DNA from: Deltaproteobacteria bacterium HGW-Deltaproteobacteria-8
Lineage (GTDB): Bacteria > Desulfobacterota > Desulfovibrionia > Desulfovibrionales > Desulfovibrionaceae
Direction: 5' to 3'
Length of the DNA: 64,000 nt
Assembly (NCBI GenBank): GCA_002840405.1
Contig: PHAR01000006.1
Location: 124,001-188,000 of the forward strand
The notes below the pieces were generated by a model, which made no database searches, was not told where the DNA came from, and saw only the letters and a list, made by a program, of their open reading frames with translations. This document shows, one piece after another, positions 1 through 9,049 of this stretch. The translations under genes and the position numbers were made by a program. Within the stretch, counting starts at the first letter, position 1. Every line of letters begins with the position of its first letter.

Positions 1-879
1 AAGCGGCGCCACGGCTTCGGCCCAGGTTTTTTCCTCGTCCGCATCGGCGAACAGCCCCGCGCCCACATAATCGGCCAGGCCTTTGCGGCAGGTGGCGCAG
101 GAGGTGGCGAGGAGCGGCCGTCCGGCCTTGCGCCAGGCGTCAACGTTGGCCCGCCGCGCCCGGTCCTGATCTTCCGGCAGCCCGGCCACGCCCAGGGTCG
201 ACCCGCAGCAGGAGAATGCCGCTTCGGCAAGGTTCGCGCCAAGCCCGCGCAACAGGAAGCGCGCGGTGTGGGCCCAGACCTTGCGCGGGCCGCTGCCCAC
301 GCAGCCGTCGAACAGGACCACCGGGCGGTCGCCGTATTGCTGGCGAAAGGCCTCGGCCGGAAATTTCGTGACCGTCAGCCAGGGACGAAGCCCGTTACCC
401 GGGCGAAGCCCGCGCAGGCCCTTGAGCGCCAGGCCGAGCCCGGCCGGGGCCAGCATGTCCGGAACCAAGACCGCGCCACGGGCCGCCAGGGACCAGAACG
501 GCGCGAGCCGGGTGATCCACTGTTGCCAGAGCCACTGGCGGAAGTCCGGGTGCTTGGCGCGTAGCGCGGCCACGAGCTTGGGCACGCTGACGCCCTGGGG
601 GCAGAGCTTCTCGCACTTGCCGCAGGCCAGGCACAGGCTGGCCAGCTCGGCCACGGCGTTCTCGTCCAAAGTGGCGGCGGAGAACTTGGATGGCCCGGCC
701 AAGAGCGCCTTGGCGCGCGGGGAGAGCTCCTCCCGGCCGGTGGCCGCGAACAGGGGGCACAGCTCCATGCAGCAGCCGCAGAGCACGCAATCGTGAGCTA
801 TGGCGCGCTCCGGCTTGGCGCAGGCCTTGTCGTTGGCCTTGTCGGCGGGCGTGGCGTCGGGCTTCACGTGGGTCTTCAT
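1..879 (-). CDS. glcF: GlcF-like (Fe-S) oxidase subunit, 3' end cut by the window edge
   Basis: Iron-sulfur subunit of a glycolate/D-lactate-type oxidase, expected to pass electrons from the FAD subunit to the membrane quinone pool. Reading from ATG at 879, 293 codons are open to the window edge with no stop. Two ferredoxin-type motifs are visible near the N-terminus, CVLCGCCMELCP at about residue 31 and CLACGKCEKLCP at about residue 83. The start of the Cys-rich CCG region follows (FDGCVGSG, then SCCGSTLG and SCATCRKG). The start lies 9 bases after the glcD stop, so the two are one transcription unit. The 3' end, with the second CCG repeat, is outside the window. Substrate (glycolate, lactate or another 2-hydroxy acid) cannot be told from sequence. 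Confidence 0.88.
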   Translation of the reverse strand, partial: MKTHVKPDATPADKANDKACAKPERAIAHDCVLCGCCMELCPLFAATGREELSPRAKALLAGPSKFSAATLDENAVAELASLCLACGKCEKLCPQGVSVPKLVAALRAKHPDFRQWLWQQWITRLAPFWSLAARGAVLVPDMLAPAGLGLALKGLRGLRPGNGLRPWLTVTKFPAEAFRQQYGDRPVVLFDGCVGSGPRKVWAHTARFLLRGLGANLAEAAFSCCGSTLGVAGLPEDQDRARRANVDAWRKAGRPLLATSCATCRKGLADYVGAGLFADADEEKTWAEAVAPL

Positions 880-888
880 GCCGGGCGC

Positions 889-2232
889 CTACACCCAGCC
901 CTTGCCGGGGTTCAGGATGCCCGAGGGGTCGAACACGTTCTTGATGCCAGCCATGAGCTCGCGCTCGGTCTCGGAGAGCTGCCAGGACACGTACGGCCCC
1001 TTGGTGATGCCCGTGCCGTGCTCGCCGGAAATGGTCCCGCCTAGGGACAGGGTCAGCCGGAACACGGCCTCCTTGCAGGCCTTGGCCCGGGCCCGCTGGT
1101 CCTCGTCCTTGGCGTCATAGATGATGTTCACGTGGGTGTTGCCGTCGCCCAGGTGGCCGTAGCAGGCCACGTGCACGCCGTTCTCCTTGCCAATGGCCTG
1201 GAAGCCTTCCACGGCCTCCACGGTCCGCCCGCGCGGCACGGCCACGTCCTCGCCCAGCTTGTCCGGCCCCAGCTGGAAGCTGGCCGGGCTGACCAGGCGG
1301 CGGATTTCCCACAGCGGCTCTTCTTCCTTCGGCCCCAGGCCTTTCAAGAGGCACGAGGGGTTGGCCTGGGAAAGCGCACGCTCCAGCCGGTCAAGCTCGT
1401 AGGCCAGGGCGCTGGCCGAGCCGTCGACCTTGAGCAGCAGCACGGCCTGGGTGGATTCCCTGGGCCAGGGCACGTCCTTGATCTGGCCGATGCCCTGGCA
1501 GGCCGTGTGGTCCATGAACTCCATGGCCGTGGGCAGGATGCCCGCCCGGAACACGCCGCGCGCGCCTTCCAGCGCGTTGTGCAGGCTGGGGAAGGCCGCC
1601 AGCACCGTGGCCGAGGACTCGGGCAGGGGCAAAAGCTTGAGGATGAGCTTGGTGAAGATGCCGAGCGTGCCGCAGGAGCCCACGAACAGGCGCGTCAGGT
1701 CCAGGCCGACGACGTTCTTGTGGGCGCGGCCCCCGGCGTCGCAGATCCTCCCGCCCGGCAGCACGGCGCGCACGCCGAGCACGTAGTCCCGCGTGACGCC
1801 GTACTTCACCGCGCGCATGCCGCCCGCGCAGGTGGAGACGTTGCCGCCCAGGGTGGAAATCTTGAGGCTGGCCGGGTCTGGCGGGTAGAAGAGCTTCTGC
1901 TTCTGCGTCAGCGCCTGGAACTCGCTGGTGATCACGCCGGGCTCGACCTCGGCGCAGAAGTCGTCGGCGTTGATGTCGATGACGCGGTTCAGCCAGAGCG
2001 TGGACACCACGATGCCGCCAAAGGCCGGGACCGCGCCGCCGCTCATGCCTGTGCCGCGCAGGCGGGGAACCAGGGGCATCTTCTCGGCCTCGGCCCACTT
2101 GAGCAGCTCCACGATCTGCTCCTCGGTCCGGGGGCGAACCACGGCCCAGGGCATGGCCGAGCGCCGACTGGAGTCCGCGCCGTATACGGCCATCTCCTCG
2201 GGCTTGAGCACCAGGCCCTCGCCGGGGAACAC
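889..2232 (-). CDS. glcD: FAD-linked oxidase, GlcD/D-lactate dehydrogenase family
   Basis: FAD subunit of a 2-hydroxy-acid oxidase, 447 residues. The N-terminal half is the PCMH-type FAD domain (VRPRTEEQIVELLKWA, then GTGMSGGAVPAFGG and GGNVSTCAGGMRAVKYG). The C-terminal half is the FAD-oxidase cap, ending with GTISGEHGTG. It pairs with the Fe-S subunit directly downstream. The start is odd: the only standard start is GTG at 2232, with no Shine-Dalgarno-like sequence upstream. The 19 codons between it and the smpB stop are open in the same frame and read like a normal family N-terminus (LTPAHLHFLDS). The true N-terminus may therefore be longer than the GTG allows. Confidence 0.9.
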   Translation of the reverse strand: MFPGEGLVLKPEEMAVYGADSSRRSAMPWAVVRPRTEEQIVELLKWAEAEKMPLVPRLRGTGMSGGAVPAFGGIVVSTLWLNRVIDINADDFCAEVEPGVITSEFQALTQKQKLFYPPDPASLKISTLGGNVSTCAGGMRAVKYGVTRDYVLGVRAVLPGGRICDAGGRAHKNVVGLDLTRLFVGSCGTLGIFTKLILKLLPLPESSATVLAAFPSLHNALEGARGVFRAGILPTAMEFMDHTACQGIGQIKDVPWPRESTQAVLLLKVDGSASALAYELDRLERALSQANPSCLLKGLGPKEEEPLWEIRRLVSPASFQLGPDKLGEDVAVPRGRTVEAVEGFQAIGKENGVHVACYGHLGDGNTHVNIIYDAKDEDQRARAKACKEAVFRLTLSLGGTISGEHGTGITKGPYVSWQLSETERELMAGIKNVFDPSGILNPGKGWV

Positions 2233-2289
2233 GGAGTCAAGGAAGTGGAGATGCGCGGGGGTGAGGGAGGGATCTGGCGGGCGGGGGGG

Positions 2290-2769
2290 TTATTTGCGGT
2301 AGTCCGACAACTGGCGCGCGGTGTCGCGCTGCATGTCGCGTTCCTTGATGTCGTCGCGGCGGTCGTGCACGTTCTTGCCCTTGCCGAGCGCGATCTGCAG
2401 CTTCACGCGGCCGTTCTTGAAGTAAAGGCGCACCGGGATCACGGTCAGGCCCTTCTGGGAGGCCAGGGCCTCCAGCTTGGCGATCTCGCGGTTGTGCAAG
2501 AGCAGCTTGCGCTCGCGCGTGGGCTCGTGCGGGTCCATTCCGGCATTTGCGTATGGAGCGATGTGCACGCCGGTGAGCCAGGCCTCGCCATTGTTGAAGC
2601 GCACGTAGCCGTCCATGAAGTTCACGCGGCCCTCGCGCAGGCTTTTCAGCTCCGAGCCCATGAGCACGAGCCCGGCTTCCATGACTTCAAGGAATTCATA
2701 GAGCCGTCGCGCCTGCTTGTTGGTGGCGATGAGTTTTTCGCCCGCGTGGCGATTAGGTTGTCCGGTCAT
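2290..2769 (-). CDS. smpB: SsrA (tmRNA)-binding protein SmpB
   Basis: SmpB binds tmRNA and delivers it to stalled ribosomes for trans-translation. The 159 residues show the family order: [14 protein letters not shown] near the start, then [14 protein letters not shown], then the conserved [20 protein letters not shown] segment, then [30 protein letters not shown]. The C-terminal tail is basic. The length is typical. It starts 3 bases after the Enzyme I stop. Its TAA is in the same reading frame as the downstream glcD. Confidence 0.97.
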   Translation of the reverse strand: MTGQPNRHAGEKLIATNKQARRLYEFLEVMEAGLVLMGSELKSLREGRVNFMDGYVRFNNGEAWLTGVHIAPYANAGMDPHEPTRERKLLLHNREIAKLEALASQKGLTVIPVRLYFKNGRVKLQIALGKGKNVHDRRDDIKERDMQRDTARQLSDYRK

Positions 2770-2772
2770 GTG

Positions 2773-4557
2773 CTAGCCCCCGAGATCGTCGTTGTCCAGG
2801 AGCGAGGCGAAGAATGTGAGCTCTTCCGGGTATTTGTTGAAGATAGTGTCGCGCACCAGCCGGTTGATCTTGCCCACGGTGCGGCAGGCCAAAACCTCGC
2901 GCAAGAGCGCCTTGCACTCGCTCATGCGGGCCTGGCGGATGATGCGCTTGATGCCCGGAATGGCCTGGGGCGAGAGCGAAATGCAGTCGATCTGCATGCC
3001 CATGAGGATGGGGACGCAAAACGGGTCGCTGGCGACTTCGCCGCAGAGGCTGGCCTCGATGCCGGCCTGGTGCGCGGCGTCGACCACGTGCTTGATGCTG
3101 CGCAAAATGGCCGGGTGCAGCGGCTGGTACAGGTAGGAGACGTGCGGGTTGGTGCGGTCGATGCCCACGCTGTACTGGATCAGGTCGTTGGTGCCGATGC
3201 TGAAGAAGTCGACCTCTTCGGCCAGGAGGTTGGCGATCATCACGGCCGCAGGCAGCTCGATCATGATGCCGATGGGCATCTCCTGGTTGAAGCGCTTGCC
3301 CTCGGTGCGCAGCTCTTCCTGGGCCTCGCGCAGCTTGGCCTTGGCCCGGCGCACCTCGCGCAGGCCGGAGATCATGGGGAACATGATGGACACGTTGCCG
3401 TAGGCGGAGGCCCGGGCAATGGCCTTGAGCTGCGTCTTGAACAGCTCCGGGTGCTGCATGCAGAAGCGGATGGCCCGCAGGCCCATGGCCGGGTTGGCCT
3501 CTTCCAGGGCGCCGAAGCTGGCGATGGTCTTGTCCGCGCCGAGGTCCAGCGTGCGGAAGATGACCTTGCGCGGGCTCATGATGGCCGCCAGGTCGGAATA
3601 TTTGTCGGCCAGCTCGTCTTCGCTCGGCAGGTCGATGCGGTTCAGGTAGCTGTATTCGGTGCGGTAGAGCCCGATGCCCTCGCCGCCGTTGTCCAGCACC
3701 GCGGCCACTTCCTCGATGAGCTCGATGTTGGCCTGCACCTGCACGCGGTAGCCGTCGATGGTCTCGGCCGGGAGCTGGCAGCCCCGGTAGATGCGGCGCT
3801 GGTACTGCTCGAACTGTTCCTCCAGCTCGTTGTACTCGGCCAGCTCGTCCTCGTCCGGGTCCACCAGGATGCGGCCGCCCACGCCATCCATGATGACCAG
3901 GTCGCCGTCGTTGACCGCGTCCTCCAGGTCGGACACGCCCACCAGGGCCGGAATGCCCAGCGTGCGGGCCATGATGCCCGTGTGCGAGGTCTTGCCGCCC
4001 TGGGCCGTGGCAAAGCCCATGATCTTGGAGACCTCCAGCGCCACGGTGTCGGCCGGGGTCAGGTCGTGGGCCATGATGATGACCCGGCCCTCCACGGCCA
4101 GAAGTTCGCGCACGGTGCCCAGCAGCCGCGCCATGACGCGGTCGCTCATGACGCGCACGTCCTGCAGGCGCTCGCGGATGTAGAGGTCGTCGAGCACGCC
4201 GAAGGCCTTCTCCAGCTCGGCCACGGCCTTTTCCAGCGCCCACTCGGCGTTGACGCCCAGTTCGCGGATGAGCCTGGCTGCGGCCCCGGCGAGCTTGGGG
4301 TCCTTCAAGATCATCAGGTGCGAGTCGAGGATGTGCTTGTGTTCCTTGAGCTCGGCCGGGATGCGGTCGCGTGCGCTGGCCAGCTCGGCCTCCACGGTGG
4401 CGAAGGCCTCGCGCAGGCGGGCCTCTTCCTCGGGCACCAGGGCGGGCTGGATGGTCTGGCGTGGCAGCTCGGAGCGGTGCCTGCGGTTGACGAACACGGC
4501 CTTGCCAATGGCGAAGCCCGTGGACACCGATATGCCGCGAACGATGACTCTGGCCAC
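2773..4557 (-). CDS. ptsI: Phosphoenolpyruvate-protein phosphotransferase (PTS Enzyme I)
   Basis: Enzyme I takes phosphate from PEP on a histidine and passes it to HPr. The 594 residues have the N-terminal EI domain, the swivelling phosphohistidine domain with GGKTSHTGIMAR, and the C-terminal PEP-binding barrel (LYRTEYSYLNR, MFPMISGLREV, SIGTNDLIQYSVGIDR, SLCGEVASDP with its catalytic Cys). There is no GAF domain, so this is the sugar-PTS form and not nitrogen-type PtsP. The GTG start shares one base with the stop of the HPr gene (TAGTG), which suggests translational coupling. Confidence 0.96.
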   Translation of the reverse strand: MARVIVRGISVSTGFAIGKAVFVNRRHRSELPRQTIQPALVPEEEARLREAFATVEAELASARDRIPAELKEHKHILDSHLMILKDPKLAGAAARLIRELGVNAEWALEKAVAELEKAFGVLDDLYIRERLQDVRVMSDRVMARLLGTVRELLAVEGRVIIMAHDLTPADTVALEVSKIMGFATAQGGKTSHTGIMARTLGIPALVGVSDLEDAVNDGDLVIMDGVGGRILVDPDEDELAEYNELEEQFEQYQRRIYRGCQLPAETIDGYRVQVQANIELIEEVAAVLDNGGEGIGLYRTEYSYLNRIDLPSEDELADKYSDLAAIMSPRKVIFRTLDLGADKTIASFGALEEANPAMGLRAIRFCMQHPELFKTQLKAIARASAYGNVSIMFPMISGLREVRRAKAKLREAQEELRTEGKRFNQEMPIGIMIELPAAVMIANLLAEEVDFFSIGTNDLIQYSVGIDRTNPHVSYLYQPLHPAILRSIKHVVDAAHQAGIEASLCGEVASDPFCVPILMGMQIDCISLSPQAIPGIKRIIRQARMSECKALLREVLACRTVGKINRLVRDTIFNKYPEELTFFASLLDNDDLGG

Positions 4558-4871
4558 TATTTCTCCCCGAATTTGGCGGCGAAAAGCTCCATCAGGCGGT
4601 CCACGGCCTGGGCCGCGTCCGTGCCGCTGGCGCGTATCTCAAGGGTGCTGCCCATGGCGGCCGAGAGCGTCAGGATGTCCAGGATGCTCTTGGCGTCCAC
4701 GCTTTGGCCCTGGCCCGCGATGACGATCTGCGCGGCAAAGGCCTGGGCCTCGCGCGCGATCTGGCTGGCCGGGCGCGCGTGCAGACCCAGCTGGTTGGTC
4801 ACCAGCACCTGCCGCACACACTGCTCTCCGGCAGCGGCGCTCGTATCCATTTGTACACTCATTTCAGACAT
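4557..4871 (-). CDS. ptsH: HPr family phosphocarrier protein
   Basis: HPr carries phosphate from Enzyme I to Enzyme II components. The 104-residue frame starts at ATG 4871; ATG 4862 and 4850 are alternatives because the first 17 or so residues precede the HPr fold. The phosphorylation site is in LGLHARPASQIA. The segment DAKSILDILTLSA holds the serine position that HPr kinase modifies in other bacteria. The gene sits between the IID gene and Enzyme I in one minus-strand operon. Confidence 0.93.
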   Translation of the reverse strand: MSEMSVQMDTSAAAGEQCVRQVLVTNQLGLHARPASQIAREAQAFAAQIVIAGQGQSVDAKSILDILTLSAAMGSTLEIRASGTDAAQAVDRLMELFAAKFGEK

Positions 4872-4905
4872 GATCCAACCATATGTTCTGCGCCAGGGGC
4901 GTCCA

Positions 4906-5694
4906 TCAGGGAAAGCCCACGGGGATGCCGCCGCTGGCGCGTTGCATGAGCCAGGGGATGGCGGCGAGCGCCCACAGCACCATTCCGGCCAGGATCCATC
5001 TGGGCAGGATGGGCCGCAGGGACAGGACACCGGCCAATCCGAGGGCGCCGATGCCCCAGGCCCAGGACACGAAGTCCCTGGCAGGGAACAATTGCGCCCA
5101 CAACACCAGGAGCAGCGCCGCGTTGACGAACTTGATGCACCGTCCCCAGTTGATGAGATCCCACTTTCGGAGTGCGCCGAGGAAGCTGAAGCCCCTGCGC
5201 AAGCCCCCAAGAAAAGTGTACACACGAAAGACTTGCAATCCAAGAAAAAAGAAAATGCCCATCCCGAGGGGCAGGGCGTGGTGGCCCGCCAGCAGCAGGC
5301 AGGTGCTGGAAAGCGCCCAGAAGATGAGCAGGCTGCCCGCGAAGACGGAGTCGCCGATGGCCGACAGGGTGTAGCTGGTGGTGTTCTTGACCTTCTCCAG
5401 GGCGTCGGGCGGGAGCCTGCGGCCAGCGATGTCCGCCTCCACCGACAAGAAGATGCCTACCAGGCAGGGCACCCAGAAGGGGTGCGAGCTGAAGTGCCGG
5501 GCGTAGCGCTTGAGCGCCTGTTCGCGCGCCTTGGGCTCCTTGTGGATGATCCACAGCCCCGGCTGCATGGCGTAGAGCAGGCCCACGCTCATGAGCCCGC
5601 GCGGGTTCATGGACGCGCCCACCAGATACGTGCGCAGAAAGCAGCGCAGGTAGGCCTTGCCGCGCTCGGTCCAGAAGCCCTGGATGGAGGTCAT
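4906..5694 (-). CDS. PTS system mannose/fructose/sorbose family IID component
   Basis: Membrane component of a mannose-family PTS transporter, about 262 residues from ATG 5694, two bases beyond the bioB stop. An in-frame start at 5754 would overlap bioB by about 60 bases and is less likely. Family features: a cytoplasmic N-terminal part with LRTYLVGASMNPRGLMSVG and YARHFSSHPFW, SAIGDSVFAGSLLIFW in the middle, and several hydrophobic segments in the C-terminal half. No IIA, IIB or IIC gene is next to it in this window. Only IID, HPr and Enzyme I are linked here, so the other parts are elsewhere or absent. Confidence 0.88.
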   Translation of the reverse strand: MTSIQGFWTERGKAYLRCFLRTYLVGASMNPRGLMSVGLLYAMQPGLWIIHKEPKAREQALKRYARHFSSHPFWVPCLVGIFLSVEADIAGRRLPPDALEKVKNTTSYTLSAIGDSVFAGSLLIFWALSSTCLLLAGHHALPLGMGIFFFLGLQVFRVYTFLGGLRRGFSFLGALRKWDLINWGRCIKFVNAALLLVLWAQLFPARDFVSWAWGIGALGLAGVLSLRPILPRWILAGMVLWALAAIPWLMQRASGGIPVGFP

Positions 5695-5695
5695 G

Positions 5696-6769
5696 TCAGC
5701 GGCCCTTGCCGGGACTGGGCGAGGGGCCGGTGGAGGGGTTGAAGCCCAGCTCACGGGCCAGGGCCAGGTCGTCCTCGGCCGGGCTGCCCGCGATGGTCAG
5801 GTAGTCGCCGATCATCAGCCCGCTTGCGCCGGAGCCAAGCAGGGCGCGCTGGCCCTCGCCCCCGCCCGCGCCGAACACCGCGCCGCGTCCGCCGCACACG
5901 CGCAGGTTGGCGTGGGGCAGCATGAGCCGCAAGAGGGCCAGGATGCCCAGCGCCTCGGGCCTGGAGAGCACGCTTTTGTGCTCCAGGCGCGTGCCCGGGA
6001 TGGGCACCAGGAAATTCACGGGCACGCTCTCGACGCCCAGGTCCAGCAGGGTCTGGCCCAGCTCGGCGCGCTGGTCCCAGCTCTCGCCCAGGCCGAAGAT
6101 GCCGCCGGAACAGACGAAGAGTCCGGCCTCGAGCGCCAGGCGCACGGCCTCCACGTCGTCTTCGTAGGCGTGGGTGGTGCAGATCTGCGGGAAGAAGCTT
6201 CTGGCCGTCTCCAGGTTGTGGTGCACGCCCGAGAGTCCGGCGTCCATGAGCCGCGCCAGGCGCTGTGGCCCGAGCAGGCCCACGGACACGTCGGCCTGGA
6301 GTCCGGCCTGGCGCACCAGGCGCACGGCCTCAAGCAGCTGCTCGAAGTCGCCCCCGGCCTGGGTCAGCCCGCTGGCCACGATGCCGAAGCGCGAGGCCCC
6401 GCGCGCAAGGGCGGCGGCGGCGGCAAGGCCGATCTCCCTGGGGTCGAGAAAGCCGTGGCGGGGGCTGGCGGTCTTGTGGTGGCCGGACTGGGCGCAGAAG
6501 GCGCAGTCCTCGGAGCAGTTGCCGCTCTTGGCGTTGACGATGGCGCAGAGGTGCAGGTCGTTCTTGAAATTTCTGCGGCGCACTGCCCGCGCGCCAGCCA
6601 GCAGGCGGTTGAAGGCCTCGCCTGTTCCGGCATGCCCCGGCCCCGCAGGTTCCGTCCCGGAGGCTGCGGCGCCGAGCACGGCCCGCAAGGCCGCCCCATC
6701 CAGGGGACGGTCGTCCAGGGCCAGAACGATGGCCCGGTCCAGTTCAGCTGATGTGCCCAAGCCGCTCAT
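5696..6769 (-). CDS. bioB: Biotin synthase
   Basis: Radical-SAM enzyme that inserts sulfur into dethiobiotin to form biotin. The frame gives 357 residues. The radical-SAM cluster motif is in CSEDCAFCAQSGHH. Other family landmarks are SVGLLG, GVHHNLETARSFFP, CSGGIFGLGES and VPVNFLVPIPGTRL. The residues that hold the 2Fe-2S cluster in known BioB proteins fall in the NLETA and GGIFGLGE regions, which are conserved. I chose ATG 6769 over ATG 6775 because the GAAGG ribosome site is correctly spaced only for the inner one. The start lies inside the 3' end of rsmI. Confidence 0.95.
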   Translation of the reverse strand: MSGLGTSAELDRAIVLALDDRPLDGAALRAVLGAAASGTEPAGPGHAGTGEAFNRLLAGARAVRRRNFKNDLHLCAIVNAKSGNCSEDCAFCAQSGHHKTASPRHGFLDPREIGLAAAAALARGASRFGIVASGLTQAGGDFEQLLEAVRLVRQAGLQADVSVGLLGPQRLARLMDAGLSGVHHNLETARSFFPQICTTHAYEDDVEAVRLALEAGLFVCSGGIFGLGESWDQRAELGQTLLDLGVESVPVNFLVPIPGTRLEHKSVLSRPEALGILALLRLMLPHANLRVCGGRGAVFGAGGGEGQRALLGSGASGLMIGDYLTIAGSPAEDDLALARELGFNPSTGPSPSPGKGR

Positions 6770-7631
6770 AAACATCCTTCACGCTCATTCCCGGCACGCG
6801 CAGGGCCACGCGCCTGGCCACCTCGCGCGGCTTGCCCCCGCGCGCCTTTTCCTCGGCCATGACTGCGGCCAGGACCTTTTCCAGGTCCGCTTCCGCGTCG
6901 GCCAGGGCCGGCGCACCGGCCACGGGCTCCGGTCCGATGACCACCGTGACCTCGCCCAGGACCTCCAGCTTCACCTCGGACAGCCGTCCCAGCCGCCCCA
7001 GGATAAACTCCTCGTAGACCTTGGTCAATTCGCGGCACAGGGCGAATTCGCGGTCGCCCAGGACCTCTGCCGCCAGGGACAGCGTGGCCGTCAGGCGGTC
7101 CTTGCGCTCGAAGAAGATAAGGGTTGCGCCCGTGGCCGCGTGGCGGGAGAGCAGCTTCTTGGCCTGGCCCTTCTGGCGCGGCAGAAAGCCCAGGAAGGTG
7201 TACGGCGCGGGCGGCAGGCCGCAGGCCGAGAGCGCCACCGCCGGGGCCGAGGGGCCAGGCACCGAGGTCACGCGCAGGCCCGCCTCGCGGCAGGTGCGGA
7301 CCAGCCGGTAGCCGGGGTCGGCCAGCACGGGCGTGCCCGCGTCGCTGATGAGGGCCACGCTCTGGCCCTGCACGAGCATGTCCAGCACCTGCGGGATGCG
7401 CCCGGTCTCGTTGTGCTCGTGCAGGCTGAAGAAGCCGGGCCGCGCGCGCTCGATCAACAGCCGCTTAAAGAAGAGCCCGGCGCGGCGGGTGTCCTCGGCC
7501 AGGATGGCGTCGGCGCGGGTGAGCACGTCCCGGGCGCGGGGCGAGAGGTCTGCGTCGTTGCCGATGGGCGTGGCCACCAGGTACAGGCCCGGGGCCAGCG
7601 GGGCAGAGGGGGTCGGCTCGGCCTGGTTCAA
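6744..7631 (-). CDS. rsmI: 16S rRNA (cytidine1402-2'-O)-methyltransferase RsmI
   Basis: RsmI methylates the 2'-hydroxyl of C1402 in the decoding centre of 16S rRNA. The 295 residues begin PLAPGLYLVATPIGN after a short leader. They contain ILAEDTRRAG, SLHEHNE, ALISDAGTPVLADPGYRLV and SVPGPSAPAVALSACGL, all hallmarks of the tetrapyrrole-methylase fold. The start is TTG at 7631, overlapping the stop of the upstream HD gene (ATTGA), with a GGCGGA ribosome site just before it. The 3' end overlaps bioB by 26 bases. Confidence 0.95.
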   Translation of the reverse strand: MNQAEPTPSAPLAPGLYLVATPIGNDADLSPRARDVLTRADAILAEDTRRAGLFFKRLLIERARPGFFSLHEHNETGRIPQVLDMLVQGQSVALISDAGTPVLADPGYRLVRTCREAGLRVTSVPGPSAPAVALSACGLPPAPYTFLGFLPRQKGQAKKLLSRHAATGATLIFFERKDRLTATLSLAAEVLGDREFALCRELTKVYEEFILGRLGRLSEVKLEVLGEVTVVIGPEPVAGAPALADAEADLEKVLAAVMAEEKARGGKPREVARRVALRVPGMSVKDVYERLGHIS

Positions 7632-8884
7632 TCGAAGTCCGCCAAAAGCGCGCCCACCTGGATGCCCATGACCTCGGGCCGATGCTCGTACATCTGCCGG
7701 ATGCGCCAGCGGGCCTGGTGCAGCTGCTCGTTGTTGATGCCGTTTCTCAGCGCCGTGTCGGCCTCGATGAAGGCGGCCAGGCGGTCGCACATCTTGAGCA
7801 GCGGCCCGTCCTTGGGGTCCAGCTCGTCGATGTTGGCCGCGTTGCGCAGCTCGTCCTCGGTGACGTGGCGCACCTCGGTTCCGTTGGGGCCGCTTTCGCG
7901 CACCGTGGCGATGAACTCCGAGCCCACGCTGAGGCCCAGAAGGTAGCCCAGGCGCTCGGCCAGGTCCTGGCAGCCGCCGCTGCGCAGGGGCACCAGGATG
8001 CGCCGCTCCAGCTCCTGGTTCTCGTACTGCTTGATGAGCTCGCCGATGGACGCGTCCGAGGACTTCACCGGCGAGATGATGTCGCGGGTCAGAAGCTCCG
8101 GCAGGTCGTGGAACAGGCCGCAGAAGAAGTTGTTCTGGCGCCGGGCGCGGCAGGCGCCTGCCTCCACGCTGAAGAACCAGGAGTAGGCCGCCACCAGGAA
8201 CATGTGGCCCAGCACCGTGGTCTCGGGCACGCGCGGGGTCTGGGACCAGCGCTTCTGGAAGCGCAGCTGGCCCGCGCGCGCGGCGAAGCGGGCGAACTCG
8301 TTGTCCCCGGAGAGCAGCTCGCTCACGCCGGGGATGTCCGTCAGGGTATTGAGGCGTGAGGTGAAGCTCTCCTCGATCTCCGGCATCTCCTCGTCGAGCT
8401 CGTTGAAGGGCCTGAGCACCCGGAACTCGGAGTAGGAGGCGTAGAGGTGGGCGGCCATGAGGATGCGCCGGGACAGGGTCTTCTCCTCGGGCTCCATCAG
8501 GGCCTCGGTCATGCGCGCCCAGAATTCCTCGCCCAGCGGGGCCAGCCGGGGCTTGAGCTGGGGCAGCACCCACTGGGTCAGCTTCTGGTAGTCCTCGCGG
8601 TTGGCCTTGATCTTGTAGAACACCGGGGGCTTGATGTCGGTGATGACCAGGCGGTAGAAGTAGTCGAAGAGCCCGCCCTCGATGGTCTCGTCCACCAGCT
8701 TCAGGCGCTCCTGCATGTCCATGTCTTTGGTGACGCGGGAGAGCAGCATCCAGACCACGATCATCTTGTGGGCCTGCTTGTCCACTTCCATGAGCTCCAT
8801 GGGGCGCAGCCGGTCGTTCCAGCGCTTCATGAACGCGCCGGAAAATACCAGCTGCAGCAGGCTTTTGCGGATCACCGTGGACAT
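7628..8884 (-). CDS. HD-domain phosphohydrolase, YfbR/HDDC2-like
   Basis: Predicted metal-dependent phosphohydrolase of 418 residues from ATG 8884, which has a good GAAGGAG ribosome site. HD-type motifs are visible in the middle: the first His in TVLGHMFLVAAYSW, then FFCGLFHDLPELLTRDIISP with the His-Asp pair. The protein is about twice as long as single-domain YfbR nucleotidases, with an extra N-terminal helical region and a C-terminal part ending LLADFD. The substrate is unknown. The stop overlaps the rsmI start. Confidence 0.8.
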   Translation of the reverse strand: MSTVIRKSLLQLVFSGAFMKRWNDRLRPMELMEVDKQAHKMIVVWMLLSRVTKDMDMQERLKLVDETIEGGLFDYFYRLVITDIKPPVFYKIKANREDYQKLTQWVLPQLKPRLAPLGEEFWARMTEALMEPEEKTLSRRILMAAHLYASYSEFRVLRPFNELDEEMPEIEESFTSRLNTLTDIPGVSELLSGDNEFARFAARAGQLRFQKRWSQTPRVPETTVLGHMFLVAAYSWFFSVEAGACRARRQNNFFCGLFHDLPELLTRDIISPVKSSDASIGELIKQYENQELERRILVPLRSGGCQDLAERLGYLLGLSVGSEFIATVRESGPNGTEVRHVTEDELRNAANIDELDPKDGPLLKMCDRLAAFIEADTALRNGINNEQLHQARWRIRQMYEHRPEVMGIQVGALLADFD

Positions 8885-9049
8885 GCGCTTCTCCTTCGGA
8901 TTGTCTTGCCGCTGATTTCCTGGCCGCGGATTCCCGCAACGCTGCAATCTACCGCGCCTGGCCGGGCTTCGGCAAGGGGGGCACACCCTGTTGTCCGCCG
9001 GGCGTTATCTGTCGGCAATTGCCTGGCCAGCAAATTACCCGGCCAGCGC

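Noticed and set aside
1132-5742. A very long plus-strand open frame running antisense to glcD, smpB, Enzyme I, HPr and IID
   Set aside because: High GC removes stops in the shadow frame. The composition is low-complexity and no family motif is seen, while the minus strand holds well-known genes.
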